Assembly: GCA_022985045.1 (NCBI GenBank)
Contig: CM040961.1
Coordinates: 19,016,584 to 19,080,583 of the forward strand
Reading direction: 5' to 3'
Length of the DNA: 64,000 nt
Source of the DNA: Macadamia tetraphylla
Taxonomy: Eukaryota; Streptophyta; Magnoliopsida; Proteales; Proteaceae
This document shows positions 24,341 to 34,989 of this stretch, piece by piece. Below the pieces are notes generated by a model. That model was not told the origin of the DNA. It did not search any database and saw only the letters and a program-made list of their open reading frames with translations. Position numbers and translations under genes: made by a program. Within the stretch, counting starts at the first letter, position 1, and each line of letters opens with the position of its first letter.

Positions 24341-24659
24341 GCTAATTGCAGACTAGAGTGTGGACAAGGTCATCCTTGTTGCGAAGGGATTGGGACCATC
24401 TAAGTCATCCTTGATGTTAACAGGGAAGGACCATCCAAATTGTCAACCTAAAAGGACATTAAGACATCTCAACTTTGAACAAGGAAATGTTGGCACAGAA
24501 GCAGCTTCCAAGTGTTTTCATAGGATTGCCACTGAAGTCATAGTAGGACATGGAAACTCTCAAGGTACAGAATTTGATCTTCTTCTCTTCCTATATCAGA
24601 AGCCTAAATGGTGGTGATGAGATGCATCTGAAAAATCTGAGCTTCTCTTCTTCACCACC

Positions 24660-26184
24660 ATGTCTACCTTCTTTGCAAAACGAAACAATTGCCCTCCTGT
24701 TGCTACCACAGTACTGTTGCTTCTGTTTGGGCTACTAATGAGTAGCCTAGACATCACAGGTTTGTGTATCAACTCTGGAAGCATTGAGGGTCTAAGCTCT
24801 TCATCAAAATCAACTAAGCTCTTCTGAATCTAATGCAGGTGCACAAACAGGTGTTTGTTATGAAGGTCAAGCCTTAGGCAACAATTTACCATCTCCACAG
24901 GAAGCTGTGGATCTTTATAAATCATCAAACATCCATAGGATGAGGCTTTATGCTCCAGATGAAGCAACTCTCGAAGTCCTTAGAGACTCCAACATTGAAC
25001 TCATCTTGGGTGTCCCAAACGATGACCTTCAAGGCATAGCAATCAACACTACCACTGCAAACGATTGGGTACAGAGAAACATAAAAGCCTACTCATCTAA
25101 TGTCAAATTCAAGTACATTGCCGTCGGCAACGAAGTAAATTTCACCACCAACGGCGAAGCTCAATTTGTTCTCCCTGCAATGCAAAACATACAAAGTGCA
25201 ATTACATCATTTGGTCTACAAAACCAAATCAAAGTGTCCACATCAATTGATTCTCAACTCCTTGATGATTGTAGAAACGCAACCCTAAAATGATGCAGAA
25301 GATAATGAAAAAACAAAACAAATAATGCACACGGATTTTACGAGGTTTGGCAAGGTTGCCTCGTCCCGGTGAGATGATATCCTTCACTATTAATGGAGAA
25401 TAAGGTTACAACGCGTCTCACACCTCTCGATTGCTTACATTACGAGAAAGAAACCATCGCTACAAATATATAGCAAAAACCTAATCCAAAAGTACACAAT
25501 TGCCCTCAAATAAAAATTGAATCACCTACACTCCTATGGGGCCTCCTTGCAACCCCACGGCCCGCTAACGCTAGTGGAACCTTCTCTGTCTAGGTCTGCA
25601 CCAAGATCCAGATTAAATCGATGGAATACAAGACATCATACACCAACAATGATAACATTACTTATCCTCCATCCCAACGCAACTTCAAAGGCGAAGCGAG
25701 GTCGTTTATAGACCCAATTATAAGCTTCCTTGTTAACAATGGTGCACCATTACTTGCTAATGTGTATCCTTACTTCATTTACAAGTATAACCAACAAGAC
25801 ATTCAACTCTCCTATGCTTTGTTTACCTCTTCATCAGTTGTGGTTCAAGATGGTGGATTAGGGTACCAAAACCTTTTTGATGCTGTGGTGGATGCTTTCT
25901 ACTCAGCTCTTGAGAAGGATGGTGGTGGTTCTGTTGAGATTGTTGTATCAGAGAGTGGATGGCCAACTGAAGGAGATGTGGGGACTTCTGTGGAAAATGC
26001 ACAAACTTACAATTCAAAGCTGATTGAACATGTGAAGAATGGAACTCCCAAGAGGGAAGGAAGAGCTATAGAGACTTATATCTTTGAAATGTTTGATGAG
26101 AACCTAAAGAATCCAGAGAGGGAGAAACACTGGGGGCTTTTCTTTCCCAACAAACAACCCAAATATCAGCTCAGTTTCTCTTAA
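24660..26184 (+). pseudogene. Beta-1,3-glucanase GLU2, disrupted by a solo LTR
   Basis: GH17 paralogue with exon 1 at 24660-24759 (signal peptide), a 79-nt intron and exon 2 from 24839. The reading frame runs through the proton-donor motif YIAVGNEV and then enters an LTR at 25270, ending at a stop (TGA, 25291-25293) after LLDDCRNATLK. The rest of the gene resumes after the LTR at 25654 and is open to TAA at 26184, including the nucleophile signature IVVSESGWPTEG. Insert plus one target copy is 384 bp, a multiple of three, so both halves remain in one frame. The split leaves the two catalytic residues on separate ORFs, so no active enzyme is expected unless the LTR is spliced out. The TATA position reads TATATCAG instead of TATATAAG, and the GACGTC element of the other copies is missing. 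A half gene starting at an ATG inside the LTR (25621) is possible but unsupported. Confidence 0.92.
25265..25653 (-). mobile_element. Solo LTR (about 379 bp) with 5-bp target duplication in GLU2
   Basis: On the minus strand the element runs TGTTGGTGTATGATG ... GCGTTTCTACA, with the usual TG..CA ends. It spans 25270-25648 and is flanked by ATGAT at 25265-25269 and 25649-25653, a perfect 5-bp duplication. It contains TTTACGAGGTTTGGCAAG, a word type common in Copia-like LTRs. No internal retrotransposon region, primer-binding site or second LTR is present, so it is a solo LTR left by LTR-LTR recombination. It is antisense to the host gene. Confidence 0.92.
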
Positions 26185-29078
26185 GTGTTAAAAGAGTGAG
26201 AGATGGGTTCTCTAAAGAGGGTCTTCTTTCTGTGCTTTTTAATTTCGACTCATGTTTGTCATATTGTATGTTTTCAATATGAACAAGCAGTGAAATTCCC
26301 AAAATAGAAATAGATATTTCATCACTACCACATCCATTATCATTCAAATAGTCCTATGTTTTCTTTGAAGGTTATTATGTAGACACTGGGGCAGACAATA
26401 TGCTTGTAAATTATTTTTGTTTGTTTTGTGCTAGCTTTCTGTGACTTATCATTTTTTTTTTTTGTGGTAGAAATTGTGAAAACATGACTTAAATAAATTG
26501 AAACCAAACTGTCAACTTTACCGCAGGGGTGTTCTGGGTCCTGAATGACAAGCTCGAGCTTTCATAGTGGGAATGGCTCTTGATAGAGTTGGTCCCAGCC
26601 TCTTAGGCACTGTAGTTGAGACATATCTTGAATGGTTGGTCACATCTCATGGCCATCTGTTTTATTGGCTTCATGTGGACTAGCAGAAAAGGTTTGATTG
26701 ATAGTTTGGATTTTTCTCTATTTTCTCATTGATGATTATTCTTATTCACTCAAGGTGACTACATTCTTCTTTCCTGGTCAAGCTGATGGAGCGCAATCTG
26801 CGTCATGATCTTCTCAATCCAGGTAAGGAACTTGGACTGGACAGCCTAGGAGCTTGTCCAGAACTGAAACCTGTAACAAGGGCTGCCAAATTAGTTATCT
26901 ATTGTGAATATGGTGAGTAATGAAGGGTTTCTTTATCATTCAGAAACTGAGCAATGATCTCATCTCAGGTGGTCACCAAAGAAGCTGATATCTGGACTGA
27001 GTCCTCCATGATGCACAGGTCTTATGTGAACTCACCATTACAAATTCAGATTGAAATAAATGGTGGGCACTATCAATGCAATGAAGAGAAGACTAACACC
27101 CAGTCCCATGTAGAATTGAAGGGAAAATGTAGAACCAAGTGGCCTCATTCTGCCCTCTACATCAATTTGTAATTGGGGACTTTCTATAGAGATGCAGTTG
27201 TTTCCAAGGGCCATAGGCCATTAACTTAATTGCTTTATCACCAACCCATAAAGTCTGGCTTCCATGTAGTTGTTCTACCACCAAACCCATTAAGTCTTGA
27301 CTTCTGTGCTTTTTCCAAGTCAGCCAGGTCTTTGCCATTGTAGTGCTGAGTACTATTCAAAACGTTTGTGAAGGGACGACTCTAAAGAGAGGTCTTTCTC
27401 GTGAGTTTGTTTGGTTATATGAGTCTCTTTCCTATTCTGTGACACATTTGTCTTTAATTGGATACCATGTGACAATTGAACGTGATGTTTTCAAAAATCA
27501 CAATATATACGAGTTATTAATTTTTTATTTTTTTAATCTAAATTGTCTATTCTCACTCAAGAGTTAGGAAAGTGCAAAGTCAATGTCTAAAGGATTGATA
27601 CACATGCATGGACAAACATGGAATATGTGCACACAAAAAAAAAAAAAAATTATTGAATTAGACTGAAATTTGTCACGTGGCTAATCTAAATCATGTCCTC
27701 TCTATCCAAGGGTCAGAATGGATATTCCATCTGTCCATGTGACAAAATATATGCTTTGTGACATTTGAAAAAAATAATAGACTATTATGAATAGTTCAAC
27801 TCTTTGATTTGATAATTCTTATCCAGACAAAGAATTAAGCACCTTTTTTCATATCATCTGGGTACTCAACAACATGGTTTACTAAAATTCCCTCATTATA
27901 TGAACCCAAGTACTAGTGTAAATTTTCTTTGTGTGAATGCATTATTATATATTTTTTTATGATTGAATACTTTAAAGTATGAGTATATGATATACAGAGA
28001 CATACCCCATTGAATACATATACACAAATAGTTTTCCCCAAAAAATTTAAATATGATAGTATTAAACATTAAGGAAAATCTGTTTCAAAGCACTTAATAT
28101 CTGCAAATTACCTTAATTTCCTTGGCCAACAAAGTAAATCTGACATGAATAACACTTGTGCTTATGTGACTACAATGCCATATGGAAGAAATTTCTAGAT
28201 GAATATTTTTGCTGTGTGACTCACCCAGCAGTACATTCCCCATATTAGATTTCTTTTAGGTGAAAAACCCATATTACATTTTGGAATAAATTAAAATAGA
28301 TTAATAAATAAATAAAGGCTTCACTTGTCTTCATAGAAAAGATTTATAAAATCTGATTTCAAACATTTTCTGATAGACCTTGAGCCTTCTGTGGTTGAGA
28401 TGGAAGCAAAAGTCATAAATTTATATTTGTTATATTAATTATTAGAGAAAAGTTCATTGATTGAAGCAAAGATAAACATTGTGTTTTGGAGCAATAGACC
28501 TCGTAAATGGAATAAAATATAAAAACCGATGACAATGCCCCACATCGTGATCATAACGACTATTGATCCATTGCCCTTAATTGTTTTACAGAAAATGAAA
28601 TACCTAGGAATTGTATTTGTCTGGAATATTTATAGTTCTGTTGCTATCAAATAAATTGGGATTTTTCACACTAGTGTGATCAACTTGTTCACATACAAAC
28701 AATGAAGCTTTCATGAGAATTCTGTTTAACATGAGACAAGCTCTGGATTTTGACACCCCTGATCTTTGCTGAACTAGAAGTCATGGTCAATGGTGATAAG
28801 CTGCGACCTTCCTTCCTTCACGGACGACCACTTGCACAATTTATATTCGTACATTCGTTAGGCAATTCAGTCCTGGCTGCACCCATGAAAAGGATGAAAT
28901 GCAGTTAGGGAAATGACTTCTGCTTCCAGTTCAGTTCTAGCTTATGTTGCCATAGGAAGATGGAGTATAGCCTATATGACTTTGATGAGCTTTACCATCA
29001 AATCTAGACATGTTGGTTTGCTAATCAAACAACTAGGAGCTATATATGATAATTATTGTAAAATGCGGCCTTGATGAT

Positions 29079-29356
29079 TGTTGGTGTATGATGTCTTTAT
29101 TCCGTCACAGTTTGATGGCCGTTTTATATTTTTTGGTTTTGGGTTTCTCCTTATATATTTGTAGCAAGATTTACTTTCTCTATAAGCAATTCTGAGAGGT
29201 GTGAGTATGAACGTTGTAACCCTATTCTCCATTAATTATGAAGCATAATCTCATCAAGGACGTAGGCAATCTTGCAAAACCTCGTAAACCTATGTGTATC
29301 ATTTGTTCTTGTTTTTCCATTACCTTCTGTATCGCTTTTAGGGCTGCATTTCTAAC
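29079..29356 (+). mobile_element. Truncated LTR, unit B copy
   Basis: Counterpart of 18801-19077, with a few substitutions (for example GGGCTGCATTTCTAAC at the end). It was duplicated with the unit rather than inserted independently. Confidence 0.68.
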
Positions 29357-29471
29357 CTCGAACCAAAAAGATTAAAATCAAACCGATTATATTTTACTTT
29401 AAGCATGAAGAAACCAATTTAAAAGAGAAAGTGAAAGATAACTTAAGTTGAAGCAATGAAGAAAGACATAG

Positions 29472-29980
29472 GAAGCAAACTGCTAGCACACTAGAGTGCA
29501 AGTTCTTAGGAAGTCATAGCTTCGATTTTTCCATCTTTACCTTCTGCCTTAAGGCACCCCCTTTTCCCCTCCATACACTCTTTCCCTCCGGAGGGAGAAG
29601 TTAGATAGGTAGAAAAGAAAACAGTGCAAGTTCTCAGGAAGAAAACTGCTAGCACATTAGAGTGTAAGTTCTCGGGAAGTTGTGGTTCGACTCTCCTGTC
29701 TTCACCTTGTATCTTAAGGCAGCCCCTTCCCTCCCAAGGGGCATGTTAGATAGGTAGAAAAGACAAGAGTGACAAGTTCTCAGGAAGAACTTTTAGCACA
29801 TTAGAGTGCAAGTTCTCGGAAAGTCTTGGGTTCGACTCTCCTATCTTCACCTTGTGTCTTAAGGCAGCTCCTTTTTTTCTTTCCCCCCACTCTCTCCCTC
29901 CCAAGGGGCAAGTTAGATAGATAGAAAAGACAAGAATGCAAGTTCTTAGGAAGTTGTGGGTTCAATTCTCCTGTCTCCAC
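29472..29980 (+). repeat. Tandem array of tRNA-like (SINE-type) units, unit B
   Basis: Counterpart of 19200-19715. The fourth unit here keeps GGGTTCAATTCTCC, lost from unit A by a deletion between short repeats. Confidence 0.6.
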
Positions 29981-30125
29981 CTTGGGCTTGATGACTCCAC
30001 CTTCTCCCCTATTCTCCTTCCCACATTTCTGAATCAAACGGCTACTTGTACACCAGGATGTGGATAGGAGAAGGTCATCCTTGATGCTAAGATTTTTTTT
30101 TTTTTTGAAGGTTGCCCATATAGGA

Positions 30126-30131
30126 GACGTC
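30126..30131 (+). promoter_or_regulatory. GACGTC element upstream of GLU3
   Basis: Same conserved block as upstream of GLU1, 181 bp before the GLU3 ATG. Confidence 0.45.
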
Positions 30132-30235
30132 TACCTAAAAGGAAATTAAAAGGTCCCAAAGACTTTTCAACGTGAACAAGGAAACGCCGGTGTAGAAACT
30201 TCCAACTGTTTTGATAGGATATTAGCTTCTTCTCT

Positions 30236-30245
30236 TCCTATATAA
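30236..30245 (+). promoter_or_regulatory. TATA box of GLU3
   Basis: TCCTATATAAGAGGCC context identical to GLU1, about 65 bp upstream of the ATG. Confidence 0.7.
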
Positions 30246-30306
30246 GAGGCCTAAATGGTGGTGATGAAATGCATCTTACAATTCTGAGGTTCTCTTCTTC
30301 ACCAAT

Positions 30307-31942
30307 ATGGCTACATTCTTTGCAACAGGAAACAATAGGCCTCTTGTTGCTGCCACAGTACTGTTGGTTCTCTTTGGACTACTAATGGGTAGCCTAGACA
30401 TTACAGAAAAGTGTGAGAATTATATTATGCTAGGGTCTTTAAGATTATAAGTCAAAGTCTACATTCTTTTAACCTTACTTTGCAGGTTCCAACTTTCAGC
30501 CAAACACCCTATATATTGATTAAGATAGAGTTACTGTGCTTAGGTGGAAACCGATATTTGGATACCATGTTTTATTAGATCTTCTCTTGCAATCCTTTGT
30601 TTGATGAGTTTTCCATCTTGCAATCCTTTGTAACCTATCTTGTTTAATTATTGGGGTTCATGTAAAAGTAATAATCCCACATCAGATGTGAATAAGTTGA
30701 CGTGGAGGCATGTAAGGACTTGTGAACCCTTTGCTTTATGGCTAATTTTTAAAGATGATTTCTACCCCATCCCAACATCTTTTGGTCAATACACCCTACT
30801 GAAAAGTTCCATTTTTTTTCATTTATAATTTTTTACTTCACTTCCTTCTACCCAAACAAGGCTTAGACTATTCTCTTTGTGTTTTACTGTAGACTTCATT
30901 TTCTCTATTTGATTTGGGTTGAGTTGAGAGTTGAGACTGACTAGAGTGACTCCTCCCCTCCATTAAAAATCAACTAAGCTCTTCTCAATCTAATGCAGGT
31001 GCACAAACAGGCGTTTGTTATGGAAAACTAGGTGACAATTTACCATCTCCACAGGAAGTTGTGAATCTTTATAAACAATCAAATATCCAAAGGATGAGGA
31101 TTTACGGTCCAGATGATACAACTCTCCAAGCCCTTAGAGACTCCAACATTGAACTCATCATGGGTGTCCCAAACAGTGATCTTCAAGGCATAGCAAGCAG
31201 CACTAGCACTGCAAATGATTGGGTACAAAAAAACATAAAAGCCTACTCACCTAATGTCAAATTCAAGTACATCGCCGTGGGCAATGAAGTAAATCCCCCC
31301 GCCGACGGCAATGTTCAGTTTGTTCTCCCTGCAATGAAAAACATACAAAGTGCAATTGCATCATCTGGCCTACAAATCAAAGTGTCCACAGCTGTTTATT
31401 TTGGACTCCTTGAAAACACTTACCCTCCATCCCAAGCTTCCTTCAAGGGCGACGTGAAGTCGTTTATAGACCCAATTATAAGCTTCCTTGCTAGCAATGG
31501 TGCACCATTACTTGCTAATGTGTATCCTTATTTCAGTTACAAAGATGACCAAAAGGACATCCAGCTTTCCTATGCCTTGTTTACCTCTCCATCAGTTGTG
31601 GTTCAAGATGGTGGACTAGGGTACCAAAACCTTTTTGATGCTATGGTGGATGCTATCTACTCAGCTCTTGAGAAGGATGGTGGTGGTTCTATTGAGATTG
31701 TTGTATCAGAAAGTGGTTGGCCAACTGAAGGAGATGTGGGGACTTCTGTGCAAAATGCACAAACTTACAATTCAAAGCTGATTGAACATGTCAAGAATGG
31801 AACTCCCAGGAGGCAAGGAAGAGCTATAGAGACTTATATCTTTGCCATGTTTGATGAGAACCAAAAGACTCCAGAGCTGGAGAAACACTGGGGGCTTTTC
31901 TCTCCTAACAAACAACCCAAATATCAATTCAGTTTCTCTTAA
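30307..31942 (+). CDS. Beta-1,3-glucanase GLU3 (GH17) with altered splice donor
   Basis: Near-duplicate of GLU1: exon 1 from 30307 and exon 2 at 30999-31942. Exon 2 encodes the same protein except for the last residues (QFSFS for QISFS). Both catalytic motifs, YIAVGNEV and IVVSESGWPTEG, are intact. The exon 1 donor has changed: GLU1 has ACAG|GTTTGTGTGAG, GLU3 has ACAGAAAAGTGTGAG (substitutions at 30407-30410), so the ancestral GT is gone. A donor 6 nt downstream, AAAAGT|GTGAG (exon end 30412), would keep the frame and add two residues, giving ITEKCAQTG at the signal-peptide junction. A donor at 30411 (exon end 30410) would shift the frame. Whether the gene is expressed as a full enzyme depends on this choice. 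The last codons and 3' flank are GLU2-type, so the gene is a GLU1/GLU2 chimera at its very end. Confidence 0.88.
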
Positions 31943-32129
31943 GTGTTAAAAGAGTGAGAGATTGGTTCTCTAAAGAGGGTCTTCTTTCTGTGCTTTTTAA
32001 TGTTAAAATAAGAGTTAGACTCATGTTTGTCATATTGTATATTTTCAATATGAACAAGCAGTGAAATTGCCAAAATAGAAATAGATATTTCGTCACTACC
32101 ACATCAATTATCATTCAAATAGTTCTATG

Positions 32130-32185
32130 TGAGATTCACCTCACCCCTCACCCCTCACCCCTCATCCCTCCAAAAAAAAAAAAAA
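32130..32185 (+). repeat. CACCCCT minisatellite and poly(A)
   Basis: Four near-perfect CACCCCT-type units followed by a run of A, at the point where similarity to the GLU2 3' flank ends. Confidence 0.8.
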
Positions 32186-32550
32186 TATGAAAAGAGAAGT
32201 TCTCATAGTTCCTCTCTTTTTCCTCTTCATTAAATAAATATGTGGGTCCTTCTCATGGTTCTAAGCGTCGCCATTGGATCACCTGATTCATATCAATTTG
32301 GCAAGTTTCTAATCCCGATATTTAGTCTGACATCCACTTGGACGATACGGACTAGGGTAAAAAAATAAATAAAGTAAAGAAAAAAAAATCATTTTTTAAA
32401 GGTAAAACAACAGTATTTCTATTCGTTACGGGCGATCTAATACCGATGCATTCCGATTCCATAACAGTTTTAGATATGACCAATATCCCTTCCGATACCA
32501 TGGTCTAAAACTATGGTCCTTCTTCTCTTTCCTTATTAAATATACTGGTA

Positions 32551-33012
32551 TAGGGGTGGAAGTTTGGCCCTGACAACCCAAACCCGCCCTGACCCACCCT
32601 GAACCTGAACAAGGTTTGGGTCAAGTTTTTTGACCCTAAAGGCTGGTTAGGGTTGAGAAACCTCAACCATGGGTCAAGGTTGGGTTGGGTTAGGGTTGAG
32701 GTCTCAACCCGCCCAACCTGGTCTGAAATTTAACCTTGCATCTTTATAATAGAAATTAGGACTCCAATAGGTATTTTATTTTTCTATAATTTTTTTAATA
32801 TATAAGATATGAATGGAAAAAACATGTCAATCAAGGTTAATCCAACCATTATAAAAGCCAATGTCAACCCAACCCAGGCCAACCCGACCCAATCCGGCCC
32901 TGATAGGGTTGGTATGAACCTGACAAGGTTGGGCCTGTGTTGAATTTTGAGGACCTAGGGTTGAATTAGGGTTTTAAGAAATCCGGCCCAACCCGGCCCT
33001 GTTTCACCCCTA
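32551..33012. mobile_element. hAT-like MITE (TAGGGGTG ends)
   Basis: About 460 bp starting TAGGGGTGGA and ending TTCACCCCTA, so the terminal inverted repeats match over 8 bp. The interior is rich in GGGTTGGG/CCCAACCC words. The flanks TACTGGTA and TATTGATT agree at 5 of 8 positions, a weak 8-bp duplication. No coding capacity. Confidence 0.55.
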
Positions 33013-33480
33013 TATTGATTCATGTTGACTTAGTGTGTAAGATGCCAATAGAAACAGATAACACGGTTTAAAGCATCTGTATCAGATTTCTCTCCTTATC
33101 CGTATTGCTAGCCCCCGATACCAATATTATACAGACACCACATCAATAATGACACGGTATGAACAAGACGTAAAACAGGAAGAAAAAAAATCATTTTAAG
33201 AAAAATCACTGGGTAAAAAATTATCCAAGCACATCCATGCCGATATCGTTTCGGTGTTAATTGATACCTAATCCAATACCGTACACGAGAACCGTGATAG
33301 ATTTCTCTCTTAATTTATGTCTACCAACAAAATTAATATTCCAACTGGAAATTTTCTCCACTGGGTATTCAGGTGAGGCACCCAACTGAAATTCTATAAC
33401 CCCGAATTTGATTTTCGACTTATACCAAAAAAAAAAGGACCAAATTTTAATTTTTGCTTTAATAATGGTATGGTATTTAG

Positions 33481-33787
33481 GGCCAGTTTGATAACGTTTC
33501 AAGAAACGGAATAAAAACGTTTGTTAAAACTGTTTCGTTTCACTTGTTTTCAGAAATTGAAATTTAAATTTCTACCTATTTATGGTTCAAGAAACGATCC
33601 AAGCGAAATAGAATTTGTTTCGTCGTTTCTAAAAACGACTCATGGCCATTCTTTCGTTGGTTACTATCGACTTCCAGAAACATGATTTATCAAACACCTT
33701 TAATTCTGTTTTTATTTCTGAAAACGAAAATTTATATTTCTACCGTTTCTTGAAACAGAAACGACAGAAACATTATCGAATGGGCGC
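33481..33787. mobile_element. Fold-back MITE (GGCCAGTTTGATAACGTTTC ends)
   Basis: The left end GGCCAGTTTGATAACGTTTC pairs imperfectly with the right end GAAACATTATCGAATGGGCGC. The interior consists of complementary GTTTCTAGAAAC-like segments. TTAG flanks both sides. Non-coding. Confidence 0.55.
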
Positions 33788-34693
33788 TTAGTCATTTCGT
33801 GAAATGTTCCAATGGATTTATCTTCTATTTGAGTGGCCATTTCTTGTCACATAGATGGTACATGTGTTCAACTCAACCATCTATCTCAACTCAAATCGTC
33901 CATACCAATATGTTAATGACCTCATTTATAGGGCTGTACAAGCAGAGCAACCGGTGTATATCACATTTTAAAAATTTGGATTGGATCGATCAACATCACT
34001 CGGATTGGATTGATATTAGACATGACAGGTCACTAACCCATTTGATGTCGATCCATTGATAAAGTACAAGGGTAAGATGATATAAAAAACTTTAATTAAG
34101 AAAAAAAAATCTAAAATATACCATTAAAAAAAAAGGGTATACCTGATCTCCGTTAAAAATAAAAAAAATTAGACACAACGCTGATATATTGTAAACTAAC
34201 ATCCATTGTGTCTCTTTCTCATCCTCTTAAAATGACTCCTGCCTTCTAATATAATACCCCATCTCACACTGACATTGGTATCGCCCGCTAACTTACCATC
34301 TCTCTTATTAAAAGTGAAAATAAATTAAGAGTTTCCATCAGCCATGGTGAAAGGAGAATTTCTTCATCCTTCACTTTTAGTGATTGGATGGAACTCTTGG
34401 AAGAGTACCAAAGGCATTTTGAACCTTACCACAACAGTGCGAACGAGTTATGAGATCACATCGATGGGGTTCTCTTCATCTACGGTGAAGATAAACTTCT
34501 TTGAAAAGTGCTGATCCTCAATTAACTGGTTTGACGGGCGAGGATGGTCTTGTATAAGATGATGCCCCATTATGAACCCAATTTAGACTGGGAAGTGAGA
34601 AAAATTCCAGTTTGTGGTCATGGGTAGTTTAGATATCTCATTATCTTGACTATCTGTTTCTGAGTCTTCATTTTGGAGTTGCTCATTTGAAGA

Positions 34694-34699
34694 GACGTC
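34694..34699 (+). promoter_or_regulatory. GACGTC element upstream of GLU4
   Basis: Inside GAGACGTCTACCCAATGAAA, then CCCAAAGACTTTCTAAC, the same block as in GLU1 and GLU3 despite strong divergence of the surrounding DNA. It lies 296 bp before the ATG. Confidence 0.45.
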
Positions 34700-34916
34700 T
34701 ACCCAATGAAATTTAAGACCCCAAAGACTTTCTAACTGAAACAGAGGTAGATCCACTCATTCCTGTGTCACATGGGGGCTGCGATTCAAATTTCTGGAAA
34801 TTCTAAGTCTGATGAACCAAATTTCAAGAGTTAAATCTTGACTCTGATGTGAGTCTTTTTCAAGCAACGTGATGCGGCGGTTCTTGGAAGATTTTAAGCT
34901 CTGGGGTCCATCTCTC

Positions 34917-34926
34917 CCTATAAATA
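34917..34926 (+). promoter_or_regulatory. TATA box of GLU4
   Basis: CCTATAAATAAGAGGCCC, aligned with the TATATAAGAGGCC of GLU1 and GLU3, about 70 bp before the ATG. Confidence 0.65.
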
Positions 34927-34989
34927 AGAGGCCCAAATGTTGGTGATAAGATACTACCTAAGCTTCTTTTTCTTCTTGTGTTCTTCATC

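Larger units (their letters stand above)
26356..31924 (+). repeat. Segmental duplication unit B (left flank plus GLU3)
   Basis: Copy of unit A. It starts directly after the GLU2 3' flank (TCCTATG|TTTTCTTTG). Its glucanase is GLU1-like until about 31924, where the last codons and the 3' flank switch to the GLU2 type (CAGTTTCTCTTAAGTG and onward). Confidence 0.93.
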
